Positions 54,135-64,000 of a DNA stretch of 64,000 nucleotides are shown in pieces. How positions within the stretch are numbered: the stretch's first letter is position 1; every line of letters starts with the position of its first letter. Location of the stretch: contig OZ025276.1 of assembly GCA_964019165.1 (NCBI GenBank), positions 6,633,840 to 6,697,839 of the forward strand, in the 5' to 3' direction. The notes beneath the pieces are model-generated. The model was not told the origin of the DNA. It worked only from the letters and a program-made list of their open reading frames with translations, and searched no databases. Position numbers and translations under genes: made by a program. The DNA comes from Mastigias papua. Taxonomy: Eukaryota > Cnidaria > Scyphozoa > Rhizostomeae > Mastigiidae.

Positions 54135-54138
<4 letters not shown>
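54040..54138 (+). mobile_element. tRNA-derived SINE (full copy) between (TA)n tracts
   Basis: The tRNA-like head is followed by a 26-nt tail CTATTTTCTCGCACTTTCAC plus TTTTC, and then (TA)n. The tail and the 3' half of the head are shared with the minus-strand copy at 31040-31135. In the 54-kb copy the TA tract after the tail may act as the element's simple-sequence 3' tail. Confidence 0.65.

Positions 54139-54184
<46 letters not shown>
54139..54184. repeat. (TA)n microsatellite
   Basis: 46 bp directly after the SINE tail. Confidence 0.95.
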
Positions 54185-54187
<3 letters not shown>

Positions 54188-57100
54188 TCTACGTGATTGT
54201 TTCATTGAAAGTTGATTGGCAACTTTATGTAGATGATACAAACTAACTTTATTAAAGTAAAAGTCATCTTGATTTAAGAGAGATAGATGTTTTAAGTAAT
54301 GACTGTTGAATAAACTCTACAGTCAACAATACAAATTTCTGTTCCATGATTGGTTCACCTCTCTTCCAATGTTCTAGTTGAAACTTTGATGCTATTGTCT
54401 CATGTAGAGTCTCATAAAAGTGTAAAAGGTATCATCGTCATTCAATCTTGAAATTTGTCTCTGATATTAACCCCTTTGAAATGATGAAAGTTAGGATATA
54501 TCTTATGCATTGATTGCTAATCATCCTCATGTCAAAGGCCTTTGATACTTGTTCAGTGCGTAACATGACAAACATTTCTTACTTATCATAAACTCCCTTC
54601 TATATTATAGAGATCTCTTGAATTATCAACATGTCTAGATGAATGTGCCCATGGCATAGATTGGAATATTGCTAATTAAGTTATTAATAGGCATGATTTC
54701 ACCAAGTGCTTATAAATTGGAATCGAGTTAATCAACATCTGTCCTAATTAAGATGATTTAAATCAATTAGAGATAAAGAGTGCTATTATGCAATGGATTG
54801 TCTTGGGAAAAAGCTGAAGACAAAACAGCCAATGAGATTGCATGTGTATAAGATGCAGGAAATAAAAAAAAGCTCTGCGTGGTGTCGCTTAAGATCTTTC
54901 TATCTAAGCCGTACGGTTTTTGCAAAGGGAAATCAAATTATCTTATTTCCAGCATTACACTTTTGAAGCAACCACCAGTCAAATCGGTTTGTGCCACACT
55001 AGTTTGAACTATTTTTAAAGCCATTCGATGGTTCAAGATGCCCGTTGAAGCTGCATAGATGGAGCGAGATTCCGCTATATGCAGAAGTCCTATATTGTTC
55101 AAGTTGCTAAATTTTGATCAACGTGGCTATAGAAGGAGGGGTATCTCTCTTATGCATTTGGAGACATTCCTTGCAAAATGTTGTGCAAATTTGTAGCCTG
55201 CTAATGCAGAGATTAGTTCGGATATATTGCAGACGATGAGCGTTTTAATTTGTGAATATCGCCTTCTGTTGTCGTGAAGAAGCTCATTCGGTTGAGGACT
55301 GATTTCGCGTTACCATTGTCTATGGAGTGCACGTTTATGCCACACTGCAGGGTGTGCAGGTCAGCTACAGTCTTGTGCATTTAAGGAAGGTCAATGTGTT
55401 AAACAATGTGGTTATTTGGAGATCACCGTGTGATTATTGTTGAGGTTAGCTAATAGAACATATCGCACTTGTTGGTTAAACACTCAAAGCTACAGTCAAG
55501 CAACGGGATTGCAACGAGGTTGCAACGAGCCTAGATTTAATGCCTCTTAATTTGTCTCTGCATTTGCAAGATAGCTGCTCTTATCCGTTGAAACTGATGA
55601 AGGAAAGAATTTTTCCGGCGAATACGACTCAGGTACTGAATAGCAGATTCGCAAAGCGCGAAATGCAAGAAGGATATAGCATGCTTAATAGTGAGATTTG
55701 CGAATTGAAAGGTATATGTGTGTAGCTGTGGTACGATCTTTTTTATTAGCTTCATTTTATTCTTGAACAATTCTTAGTAATATAAGACCATCATATCCCA
55801 TTGGATGGTTCTGACTTTGTTAAAGAAGATATCTTTTATTTCAGATTCAACTTAATTACTGACCTAGTGAACTCAAAACCTTAACGAAAAGCTCTGGAAT
55901 CTGGTGTTCGTAGAGAGATTCCGGTACGTCCTAGTGTCTTAAATTTTTCATGCTTTGCTCTATGATATATATCAGAGATTGATTGTGTTCCTGACAACAA
56001 TGTCTCTGTCATGAATCAAGGGCTGAGCTGAGTTGAAATTTTTTGTAAATATGCTTATTGCTGTACAGACATCAAGTTGAAAAGCTTACCATAAGATTTA
56101 GTGTTTAAGTTCATAAGATTTCTTTCACTTCAGTTATTTTCTCATAGTTTACCCTACCATTAACAGTATTTAAGTGAACATATTTCCGTCCGGTGGACAA
56201 GTAACCAAGATGATCTTGTAAAGATGACATTTGTAGACATTTTTCTTATTCGGTAATGCATTTGTCACTGTTGGTGCTAGCTTGTATGTTGTTGTCCTTC
56301 TACTATTGTGCAAACGCCTATGAAAGATATGAGATCTCTAATTATTTAGTCCTAGTTATGAGCTAGACCATATTGCCAAAGGCTGCGTACGTTTAGGAAA
56401 GGCTTATTGCCGGCAGATTGTGTTTGGTAATTCATGTCAGATGTTCGTGGCAAATCTCTATTAAAGTTGCGACATATATGGGAATCCACGCCGTCTATTG
56501 TTACTCAGTATTCAAGTAATTTTAGGGGAAATGTGTTGTGAGATATTGCAAAGAGAATTTGCCTATAAAGGCTGTCTTAATGATGTATGTCTACTGTTTC
56601 GGTAACTGAGAGATAAACAGTACTACTTATTGGGATTTGGAGCGCACATTCCTAGTAAAGTGAATTGATAGAATTTCACGTAGTCGCTGAACATGTATGA
56701 GTATTCTGAGAGATTGTACAAGTCATATTATCCCATCTATTAGTGCACCTTGTTTGAAGTCGACATAAATAATTATTGATGAATTTTATATTGACACTTA
56801 GTTATGGTCAGAGTTGATGAATTCTTGAATGAATTAGCAATGAGATTGCATTTGAGATATTGTCTTTTGAAGAATGCATTCCTATGGCTATAAAAACAGT
56901 AGACCAAGACATCTGTTTGGGTTAAGCTTTATTTCTGGCTGATTCTGAAAAGCTGACGATAGTCTTTGACAGTGGTATAATTAAACTAACTGTTCTTGCT
57001 TACCCTTGGTTTATACCGTAATTTTTGTACAAGTCCTATTCATGAAACTAGAGAATGACTTCAGTTTGTACTTTACACTCCTTTATTAGGACACACTTTT

Positions 57101-59935
57101 TTAGAACACCCAGTCTCAATTTGTCAGAAATATTAGAATATACGTAGAACATGCTCAGCCTCCTTCTCATGAGGCATGGTCAGAGTATCACGGCTACTGT
57201 TGTACTTATGTTTTGCTGCCGCTTATCATTGGGGCCTGCGGACGACCAAATCATCCAATGTCTGTGATTATCTTTTAGGCTGATTCTTCAATTTTCTGTC
57301 TAAAAGCAATGCATAAGAAATGCTTTGATAAATTTGCTGAAGCTCTTTTTCGTAAAGCTTGAGTGGATGAGCGTCATATCGAGCGGTTGAATTGAGCTAG
57401 GGGCGTTCCTTCACACTCATGCGTGATCGCGCACGTCTCTTTTAAAGGCCTGCAATTATTTGTGTAACTGTTGCCTCTTGCCGTTGATATACGTTTAACT
57501 GCACCATTTGCTTTTTCTTTTAGATAAACCTCTGAAGTTAGCTCATTGTCTCAAATCAACAATAGTTACTCTTCTTTGCAAGAACATTGGTGGTTATATC
57601 GTTCCACGTAAGATTTCGACCAAAGTCAGCTAGCTCCTAGATGTGGTTTCAATTCCAAATGTTCTGCTGATCCAAAAATATCCGATATTTGACCAGTTTC
57701 AAAGATGGTCGTGTTGGCAAATACCATCTTGATTATGGTCATATTTCTAATTCAAGACATCGCAATTCTTGAATCAGGTATTAAATGCATTATTATTTCC
57801 ATTATATTGGAAGTATTCTTGCTTGAGCATGGTACATGTGCTAAGTAACAGATCACTTAACAGACAACTATTTTAACCACAAATGACGTAGCGAAATTGG
57901 TTTGCCATTGTAATACAAGCAAAGCCACTTAGAGCCAGGATATTTCACCTTGTTCTGTATGTAACTGGCTTCATATCTCATTTGCTGTGATGTCTTCATG
58001 CATGCTGTCAGCGATATTTGATAGAATATTCGATGAAGGTGATCTTACCTACTTTGCTGAAAGACTAGCTCGCTTTGAGTATCAGGATGCTCACTGACAT
58101 TAAAGCTATGATGAATAACTGCTATAGAGATTTACTATTGCTTTGCAGGTAAAAAATTACACTCATAGTAGTCAGTGTGATAATTACTGAACGATTTGGG
58201 TCTGCTCTCATTTCGTTGGCCTATATTACTCAGCATAGTACTGTTTTAGGCAACTACCTAGCGTTGAAATGGCTTGTATGATCTACTATCAATGATAATT
58301 CAAATACAAATAAATCATTCCCACTATGAAGGGGGGACACTACTCGTGGTTATAAGGGGATGCAGCATCCCTCAATATTCAAAAAGGGGGCTGTGTCGGG
58401 CAATTTATTCGGCTGTTCTTGTATTGTTTGGGAAATTATGGAGACCTTGAGTCATGTCACTCTTTCATTTTCTGTTTTTCCACCTGCACATTGTGAAGCT
58501 TTAAATGTGTCATGGCTTTTGCCTGACTAAGATTTTTCGTTCATGTTTCTAGCCCCCTTGATAAAAAACTTAAGTTAGGCCCCCTGCATTCACTGACTAT
58601 AAGGATTTCTGGAGGAAACAAAGAAGAGATATCCTCACTTTTCATCATATCGAGGGACCATTCATGTGCATTTGCGCTTCAACTAGATGCTAGAATTGAA
58701 TGATGAATAGAAATTGACAAACAATGATATAACGTGATTCAAATACCGTCATTTATATCTAAAAGCATAGACTGGCCCACAAGTAAGAATTTTCGCTAGC
58801 AGTGCTCTAATCCAATAAAAATTTTTAAGAAGGCACACGAAAAAGTTTTTAAAGAAGATGTGGCTTGGGATGATATTTCTCAGAATTAGAAGCATCAGAA
58901 ATTTACGTGAGTTTTATGATTTCGTTACTTCAAGTTTACTGATGACTATAAGTAGACATACCGAACAAATTATAAAAGCTTTAATATTTTATTGGAAAGA
59001 CAGGTTATGTTGTTCTTTTGAAGAGAAAGGATAAAAGTCTAGACGCCAAGCGCCCTCGCAGTTACTTGCATGGCAGGATATAATATTTCTAGCCAGAATG
59101 ATGCCTCTCCACGAGAACATATTTGATTATCGGTTGACCTAAGAGATCTCAAGTCTCTAGCCCAGACTGCCGTAGAGCTTCTGTTTCCTTGCATTTACTC
59201 GTTCTTTTGAAAATAACGACTTGAAAAGCCTAGTCTTTGCATTAGTAGTGCGTTATTGATCAACTGTGCTGAGTTTTTCTATAAAAGCGTTTCCATAGGG
59301 CATGATATTAGATGATGGATTAATTTCCAACACTAGTTATACCTGTTTTGAGCTACCAGTCGGTAGCTCAGAAGACATGAAACCTATCATAATGGAGCAA
59401 TTTGGGGCGGTACTTCTGAGCAATTTCCAAGAATGATCTCGTTCTTTAATGCAATTTTTATTATGCAGAAGAATTTGGGACTTTGCTCTGATCTTGTATT
59501 GGTAATCGTAAAGGTGCACAATTGAGCTCATCTTGAAACTGAAGAATTATCATAACGGAATATGTAATTATGTTTACATAGGTCTTAGTTCAATTGGATT
59601 AAACTGATTTATTGATTGCAAAGTAAACTTGAATTCTATATCCAATTTTTAAATTGCTTTGATGGTTAAATCTTGATCTGCCAAAACAATAACGAGCAAT
59701 TTCAATAGCGACCCATGACGTCTTATAGCTATCGCTTAATCGCCGCGAAATAATACTATGACGATGTACTAGCATCGATTGTATGGCTCAATGATACCTC
59801 GTTCTTGAAGCTGACTTGATAGAATTTGAAGATACGCGTCGGCAGTTTAGCATTTTTGGCACTCTGTCACAATTAACCGTGGAGAACCTACGAGTTTGCA
59901 AAATAGGCCTCTAAGTCAGTAGAATCACAAGCGAA
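54185..59935. other. No gene recognised
   Basis: 5.7 kb without a convincing exon, RNA gene or simple repeat. Around 58325-58400 there are G-run blocks (GAAGGGGGGACAC, AAAAAGGGGGCTGTG) like those in the TIR elements elsewhere, but no termini could be defined. Confidence 0.45.
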
Positions 59936-60035
59936 ATTTAGGCATTAGTCTTTTTCAAGGTCTTAATCATCATCTGGGATAGGGACTTTTTCGAGGGGGT
60001 TTCAAGGGGGGGCCAATTCGAAGATTTACAGTATC
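59936..60035 (+). repeat. Dispersed repeat, copy 2 (relative at 6371-6500)
   Basis: Shares AAATTTAGGCATTAGTC, TCATCATCTGGG, TTCGAGGGGGT and ATTTACAGTAT in the same order as the 6.4-kb copy. Confidence 0.55.
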
Positions 60036-60961
60036 ATCCGTGAATCGGTATAAACTGATTAGCAAACACTGTAGCATCCATAAAAGAGGGTGATACGATT
60101 ATACTGTTTCTTGCTGCAACTTCATGCATTTAAGTTTCCAGGATTGCAGCCATATCAAAAAGGGGTAAAGGTCTCTGAATAACTTGGGGTTAGCTCAATA
60201 TATTACAACCATGTTATCAAGCATAAATACTATAAGTATATGGAGGCACAAATTGTCAAAAAGGGTTAGACATGTGCGATGCAGGCCTAAAGGCTCAATG
60301 AATACATTAGGCATTATCATGATCCTTGAAGCTCAATCATCTTAATCCGTAGGCATGAATACATAATAGCCAGGGGACAAGAATGAGTTCAAAAGAAGCA
60401 TATTTAAATGAAATTAGACCAAACAGAAAAGCTTGTGTAATCAAGTACTTAAACCTATTCAAATTAATATTTGCAAATTCTAATGAAATCAACGTATCTG
60501 TCTGTTCTAGCAAACAGTTTGGAGGAAGACTTGCAAAATAGAATAATCACATTTTCGGATGTAATTTCTGGAAATAATAAACATGATTGAAACTGAAACA
60601 AAATTACCTGCTTGCTTTTTTGAACGAAAATTTGTATCAACGTTTGATCTAAGAGTTTCAAATGTAACTGTACCATCTCCAGATATGAATTATGGACAAT
60701 TTCCAAATAATTTAAAAAGTAGCCAACATGGTTTCAATGAGAACTTTCTCTAACAGCAGAGGGGTATAATGCTTCTAAATCTGTCGAGCAGAGTGCAAGA
60801 GTCTGAAATCATAGACACATCTCATTGTAGGTGATGGCTTAGTACTTGTAAAGAACAGTTATGTATAGATGACCATACTACACTTCCAGAGTCAAATTCT
60901 GAAGATAATCATATACTGCATTTCTGTGCAACTTTTCAGTACGATTGTTATAGACATTGTT

Positions 60962-61090
60962 GTACTTAGGAACCTAGCTCAAACCCTGGTTTTGAGAGTT
61001 CCTTATTTTGGACCACCTTTGCCCTCATTGCAGTACTAAAAGTTCTTTAATAGCTCCATTGCATTGCACACTTAGTACTCTATAGACAGC
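60962..61090 (+). repeat. Dispersed repeat family, copy
   Basis: Contains AACCTAGCTCAAACCCTGG, GAGTTCCTTATTTTGGACCA and AGTACTAAAAGTTCTTTAAT. It aligns in order with 35271-35400 and, inverted, with 20060-20165. Confidence 0.55.
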
Positions 61091-61713
61091 AAGTCTTAAT
61101 TCTCGACTGTCTGCAGTGAGGAAAGGATTTTTTCGTTAGTATTACACGTCCCATAAGTTTGGCCTTTTGCTTGTATCTTCCATGTGAGCGGTTTCTTTTA
61201 GAAAACGAGTGGTTAAACCTTTTCAGATATGAATCAGATTCTCTGTATGTTTGCAATTTTTCATGGTGATGAGAATTCTTTTATTTTCAGGTTTAATGAT
61301 GTAAAACCAAACCTTTAGTTTGCTAATGCGCTCTAGTATTCCATAAACTACAAACATACTTCTTTGCAAAGTAATTCATGATTTACTATGCCACCGCGGT
61401 TGGCACTTGTTTCTCCGTAGAGCCTCATGAGTAGCTGAAAACACTGTTGAGGGGCAGACCAAAAGGCAGAACTCACTTGTACATAACATTTGTTGCATTT
61501 TGATTTGCTCGAGTAAAAACAAACGTCAAACTAACAGCAATTCAGCCATAGTCCATGCATGAGAATAAACAACAGAAATATGCTTAGTTTGCCATTTCCA
61601 ATCAATGAAAAATGCCAGTTCGTGCGAGTATGTTGGTTAGGTATGAAATAAGCAAAAAGTTGATTCTTATGAAAATGAGAGCCCAGAGGTCCTACATTCT
61701 TTACAATTGTACA

Positions 61714-61779
61714 TTCGACTGCACTAAGAGGTAGTCATCATCATGGTTCGACTGCACTAACAGGCAGTCATCATCACGG
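61714..61779 (+). repeat. 33-bp tandem duplication
   Basis: Two adjacent copies starting TTCGACTGCACTAAGAGGTA and TTCGACTGCACTAACAGGCA. They lie inside a short imperfect inverted repeat (ACATTCTTTACAATTGTAC near 61694; TACAGTTGTATAGAATGT near 61789). Confidence 0.85.
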
Positions 61780-62928
61780 TTGATGCCATACAGTTGTATA
61801 GAATGTGCGACATCTTTGCTCACTTTTCCTCAAAAATGAAGCTTCTGGCTATTTACGCATAATTTCCAGTCAACCTTCTAAGGGCCAGTCCAGACCAACG
61901 AAAGGGTTATATATGATCCGCGGGCCATGCATTGCCCAGGTCTGGACTATGCAGTCAGAGAAATGAAGGACAAAGATTGCTCTGTATACATACTGACAGT
62001 ACCGTTGAAAGGGGGGTAGCCGGGATAAATTCACGAGGCCCAGGTCCCTGGAAAGGGCACAGGGAATTTGTTGCAAATGCTAACATTCAACGATTTTGAA
62101 ATCCCCTAGGAATACAAGGGCCCTTGCTATTTGTAACCCCGGGGGCCGACATGGCCCTCGCCTAGCCTGCATAGTGATCTTATGCTTAGCTTTTCTTTTA
62201 TTGTTTTCTACGATCACCCAATGCCTTCAAAATGCCGTCGTTATTTCTTATATTTCATTTTCGCCCAATCGTCCCCTTATTTATTCTTAATTATTAGTGT
62301 CAGCCCTTTCTTCTATCCATTCTTTCAAGACTCTTTGATTTCCTCACCCCCTTCCTCTTTTCCTTAACTCCTTCCTTTCAAAAAATTAATTCATACCACT
62401 AAGCTCGCTTTTAGTAATGACCATGCAGACCAATTTTAGCATTTCTTTTAATTGGGAAGTATTTCTGTCAATCCTCATCCCATTGCTGACCTGGAAGAGA
62501 GGTCAAGAGTCAGTGGTGTTTTATTCTGTGGTCTCGAGTTCTGATCACGACGCTTTCAAAATTATAACGTTCCTTTGGAAAGCATTCTTGCGGTATCCAT
62601 GAAAAATTTACTGCACTATCTATATTGCTGATCATAACCGCAAATTAGTTGAGACATAATCTATACATTGAACAGCTGCTTGACTCATTAGATCTACACG
62701 ATAAGGTATCTTTGCTTTAAAACAACCAATGAAAAACATATATAGATGGATTATGTCCAGTTTATTTTGAATTTATTTTGTGTTTATTTTGAGTTACCTA
62801 CAATGGCACTGGGGAAAAATAGCAGGTTTCCTCCTTTTTGCATTGAGAATTAGAATCAATAAAGTATGCTTGAAATTCATGCATATTGTGGCAACTCCTA
62901 AATTTACCCGTTATTTGTATGGAGCATA

Positions 62929-63050
62929 TCTCTAGGGCCAGTTTTTAAAAGTCCTTATTTTTGGGCTGCTTTTGGCCTCAGTGCAATGGTGTTCCTTAAT
63001 TGTATCTTAATTTTAATTGCATTTTTAATATTATACAGACAACTAGACTC
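62929..63050 (+). repeat. Dispersed repeat family, weak copy
   Basis: AAGTCCTTATTTTTGGGCTGC, TGCAATGGTGTTCCTTAATT and AATATTATACAGACAACTAG follow the block order of the 60962-61090 copy, with strong divergence. Confidence 0.4.
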
Positions 63051-63105
63051 ATATGTATTGAAACAGGGTACTACAAGCATTGTACTATCCAGTTCGGAAT
63101 AGAAG

Positions 63106-63360
63106 GAATGTGGCAATAAGCGGGGGAGGGGGGTTGGAAAAAGGTATGAAAGTAAATAAGCAGGAGAGTGCAATAATCTGGGGAGGGGCTGGAAAAAGTT
63201 CCAAGGTGGATGTCTATTCGGGGTCTATTATAGATGGAGGTAGAGAGAAGGCCAACATATGCATTGGATAAAAAATTTAGCTTTTTGAAAAAGAGCTTAT
63301 GAAGAAGCATATGCTTGCGTACAGGGGGAGGGGGGAGGGGGAGTCGATATTTGTGAACTT
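63106..63360. repeat. G-run repeat with GGTTGGAAAA blocks
   Basis: AATAAGCGGGGGAGGGGGGTT, GGAAAAAGGTATGAAAG and GGGGAGGGGCTGGAAAAAGT resemble the interior of the element at 52279-52668. Possibly a truncated relative; the termini were not found. Confidence 0.4.
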
Positions 63361-64000
63361 TTTGCGTACGTACTATGTGGAAAGCCCCCCAGAATTGAAT
63401 GCTGCACGTAATTGAATTCGGAGATAGGATTTTATCCAACCGACCATATTGCTTTTCATCTTTAGAAAAAGCATTAGGCTTACAGCACGTAATCAATAGT
63501 GTTTCCAGCTTTGCTAACTTCACATAGACTTTAACTAAATATGAAAAGCATATTAGTGGGAAGCTATCATTTTCAAATTTGTATAAGTTGTATCAATTTT
63601 GCAACCTGGATGAAAGTTGCCAAATGGCCTGTTGGTCTATTGCAAGGCAGAGCTAGCACTATAACATTTCATATGCACTTTTTTTAAGAATACCTAATTT
63701 TTCGGCGAGTCTCAATATTCTAATAATCTTTTGACTTTGAGCATAAGAATATTCTTGAATCATTCTTAAATTTTACCTATTTTGAGCGTCAATACTCATG
63801 TAGGTTATACACTTTGTAACTGATACTCCTTAATGAGTTGCTGAGTTGCATCATAGCATAATGACTTCCAGACCGAATAAACTGAAACTCACTCTTGTCC
63901 TCTCACTCACTCTTGTTCTATAGAAGATTCAAATAACCAGAAAAATCTAAGACTTGAAGAAGCTTGAGCCTTGCATTATTCTTAAATTGTTCTTAAATTT

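Noticed and set aside
55594..55640. CTGATGAAGGAAAGAATTTTTCCGG as a hammerhead
   Set aside because: A stem can form (GGAAA/TTTCC), but the sequence after it is GGCGAATACG, lacking the required GAAA; stems I and III do not pair.

Overview
This is a eukaryotic, almost certainly metazoan, nuclear window. The evidence is a spliced solute-carrier gene with GT-AG introns, non-LTR and Penelope-like retroelements, tRNA-derived SINEs, many short inverted-repeat (MITE-like) elements and very long (TA)n microsatellites. The base composition is AT-rich. The repeat mix (Penelope-like elements with hammerhead ribozymes, RT families common in aquatic invertebrates) suggests a marine invertebrate, but the sequence alone does not fix the phylum.

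Layout. 1-3542 (+) carries the last four coding exons of a concentrative nucleoside transporter (SLC28/CNT family); the window opens inside an exon. This is the only host protein gene I can support. The remainder is intergenic or intronic DNA shaped by mobile elements. 3.6-10 kb has small inverted-repeat elements. 10.9-12.2 kb is a decayed LINE on the minus strand, followed by a foldback element. 16.1-16.5 kb is a long polypurine/polypyrimidine tract. 18.2-18.5 kb is a tRNA-derived SINE. 20-22 kb is a cluster of TIR/foldback elements plus a 138-bp tandem repeat that encodes a short hydrophobic peptide. 31.0-35.1 kb is a nested block: SINE copy, hammerhead-like motif, decayed Penelope-like element split by a MITE, and a 5'-truncated LINE. 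38.7-43.4 kb has two more copies of that MITE and two inverted repeats built from hammerhead-like sequence between (TA)n tracts. 47.4-49.3 kb is a 5'-truncated Penelope-like element with a long open frame and a canonical type I hammerhead ribozyme just after its stop codon, again between (TA)n tracts. 54.04-54.11 kb is a 73-nt tRNA-like cloverleaf between (TA)n tracts, related to the 31-kb SINE copy. 54.2-64 kb has no recognisable gene, only weak dispersed repeats.

The most interesting theme is the repeated association of (TA)n microsatellites with hammerhead-bearing Penelope-type sequence and with a tRNA-derived element. The hammerhead at 49023-49096 pairs throughout as a textbook type I ribozyme. 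Two or three further hammerhead-like cores (39.5, 43.0 and 31.3 kb) are degraded or arranged as inverted repeats, which may represent retrozyme-like or terminal-repeat relics.
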